NCBI GenBank assembly: GCA_012032285.1
Contig: JAAURJ010000002.1
Span: forward strand, 62,001-126,000
DNA from: Sphingomonadales bacterium
Lineage (GTDB): Bacteria > Pseudomonadota > Alphaproteobacteria > Sphingomonadales > Sphingomonadaceae
Reading direction: 5' to 3'
DNA: 64,000 nucleotides
Below are positions 63,340-64,000 of this stretch, one piece after another (positions within the stretch are counted from its first letter, which is position 1; each line of letters starts with the position of its first letter). The notes under the pieces are model-generated. The model saw only the letters and a program-made list of their open reading frames with translations, did no database searches and was not told the DNA's origin. A program made the translations under genes and the position numbers.

Positions 63340-63425
63340 CCGAGTGTCCATGAAGCGGCTTTAACCAGACAGGCCTTGCCCGCCAAGTATAATGAGGCTA
63401 AGGGCGTGCCTAATTTTTAGGCATT

Positions 63426-64000
63426 ATGGCAATGATGAAATTAAATCCCATCCAAATCGGCCCGATCACGATCGAAAGCCCGGTGATATTGGCTCCGATG
63501 ACTGGCGTGACGGATCTGCCGTTTCGTAAGCTTGTTCGCCGCTATGGTTCCGGCCTGAACGTGACCGAAATGATCGCAAGCCAGGCGATGATCCGCGAAA
63601 CGCGGCAATCCATCCAAAAAGCCGCCTGGGATGCGGTGGAGGAGCCTGTATCAATGCAGCTGGCGGGCTGTGACCCCCAATCTATGGCCGAAGCGGCAAA
63701 GCTGAACGAAGATATGGGGGCTGCAATCATCGACATCAATATGGGTTGTCCTGTCAAAAAAGTTGTGAACGGTCACGCCGGTTCGGCGCTAATGCGTGAC
63801 CTTGAACTTGCGGCCAGTCTGATTGAGGCTACGGTGAAGGCGGTATCAGTGCCGGTGACTGTTAAGATGCGTATGGGCTGGGACCATGCTAGTCTTAATG
63901 CGCCGGAACTGGCCCATATTGCCGAGGATCTGGGGGCAAAAATGATCACCGTCCATGGCCGCACCCGCAACCAAATGTATAAGGGCAGCGCCGATTGGGC
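63426..64000 (+). CDS. dusB: tRNA-dihydrouridine synthase DusB (partial, runs off window)
   Basis: FMN-dependent reduction of uridine in tRNA. Only the first 191 residues are in the window, because the frame is open to base 64000. The start MAMMKLNPIQIGPITIE leads into VILAPMTGVTDLPFRKLVRRYG, SMQLAGCDPQSMAEAAK and IDINMGCPVKKVVNGHAGSALM, with the catalytic cysteine in the last. The end shows VTVKMRMGWD and ITVHGRTRNQMYKG. It lies 86 bases from divergent ispDF. In many alphaproteobacteria dusB is followed by ntrBC, which would lie outside this window. Confidence 0.95.
   Translation, partial: MAMMKLNPIQIGPITIESPVILAPMTGVTDLPFRKLVRRYGSGLNVTEMIASQAMIRETRQSIQKAAWDAVEEPVSMQLAGCDPQSMAEAAKLNEDMGAAIIDINMGCPVKKVVNGHAGSALMRDLELAASLIEATVKAVSVPVTVKMRMGWDHASLNAPELAHIAEDLGAKMITVHGRTRNQMYKGSADW

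Overview
The window reads as a chromosomal segment of an alphaproteobacterium of the order Sphingomonadales, probably a Sphingorhabdus- or Sphingopyxis-like lineage. This is inferred from family content and arrangement: a fused ispDF, a pyruvate dehydrogenase E1-beta carrying its own lipoyl domain, yqeY-dnaG-rpoD, carA-carB-greA, a DOMON-like protein paired with a DUF1343 protein, and TadE/TadG-like proteins. It is almost entirely housekeeping DNA, densely coded on both strands, with no prophage, CRISPR array, secretion island or intact insertion sequence.

Layout. 1-436: a gene-free palindromic MITE-like element and REP-like hairpins. 437-4481: TSUP permease, tRNA-Asn, nadK, moaA, and a degenerate-GGDEF/EAL protein. 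4520-12073: mfd, sdhE, recG, PilZ protein, tyrS. 12097-18354: DOMON-like and DUF1343/NamZ-like pair, VWA (CoxE-like) protein, soluble chemoreceptor-like protein, MoxR ATPase, unknown protein. 18465-22842: yqeY-dnaG-rpoD. 22986-28997: carA, a DUF4177-like protein, carB, greA, rhomboid-like protein. 29002-31044: small envelope proteins resembling E. coli yqjD-yqjE-yqjK. 31256-35502: eno, ftsB-like, pdhA, pdhB. 35557-39129: three Tad-pilus-like proteins. 39263-43326: phytoene-synthase-like protein, EF-hand protein, trmFO, NAD(P)HX dehydratase, YhhN-like protein. 43377-51767: gyrA, SDR, repeat-rich exported protein, Lrp regulator, degenerate histidine kinase, polysaccharide deacetylase. 51877-52128: tRNA-CAU and tRNA-Pro. 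52146-57594: lipoprotein, M28 peptidase, ABC-F ATPase, membrane protein, putP. 57652-60190: SbtA bicarbonate permease, PII-like protein, beta-carbonic anhydrase, PNPOx-like protein in one operon. 60280-64000: lipA, coq10-like, cinA, ispDF, start of dusB.

The most important property for any reader is that at least 17 genes, including essential single-copy ones (gyrA, dnaG, tyrS, carA, carB), are broken by small frame changes, mostly one base and often in or beside homopolymers. Almost every break is repaired by adding or removing one base, which restores family motifs and sometimes stop/start overlaps. The simplest explanation is uncorrected homopolymer error in the read data, not gene decay. 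Genes are therefore annotated over their full restored extent.

No wholly new defence or biosynthetic system was found. The more interesting biology is the SbtA/PII-like/carbonic anhydrase operon, a 17-base CtrA-like site shared between the chemoreceptor and Tad-like promoters, the MITE-like double-hairpin element, a rhomboid without catalytic residues, and a small DUF4177-like gene coupled between carA and carB.
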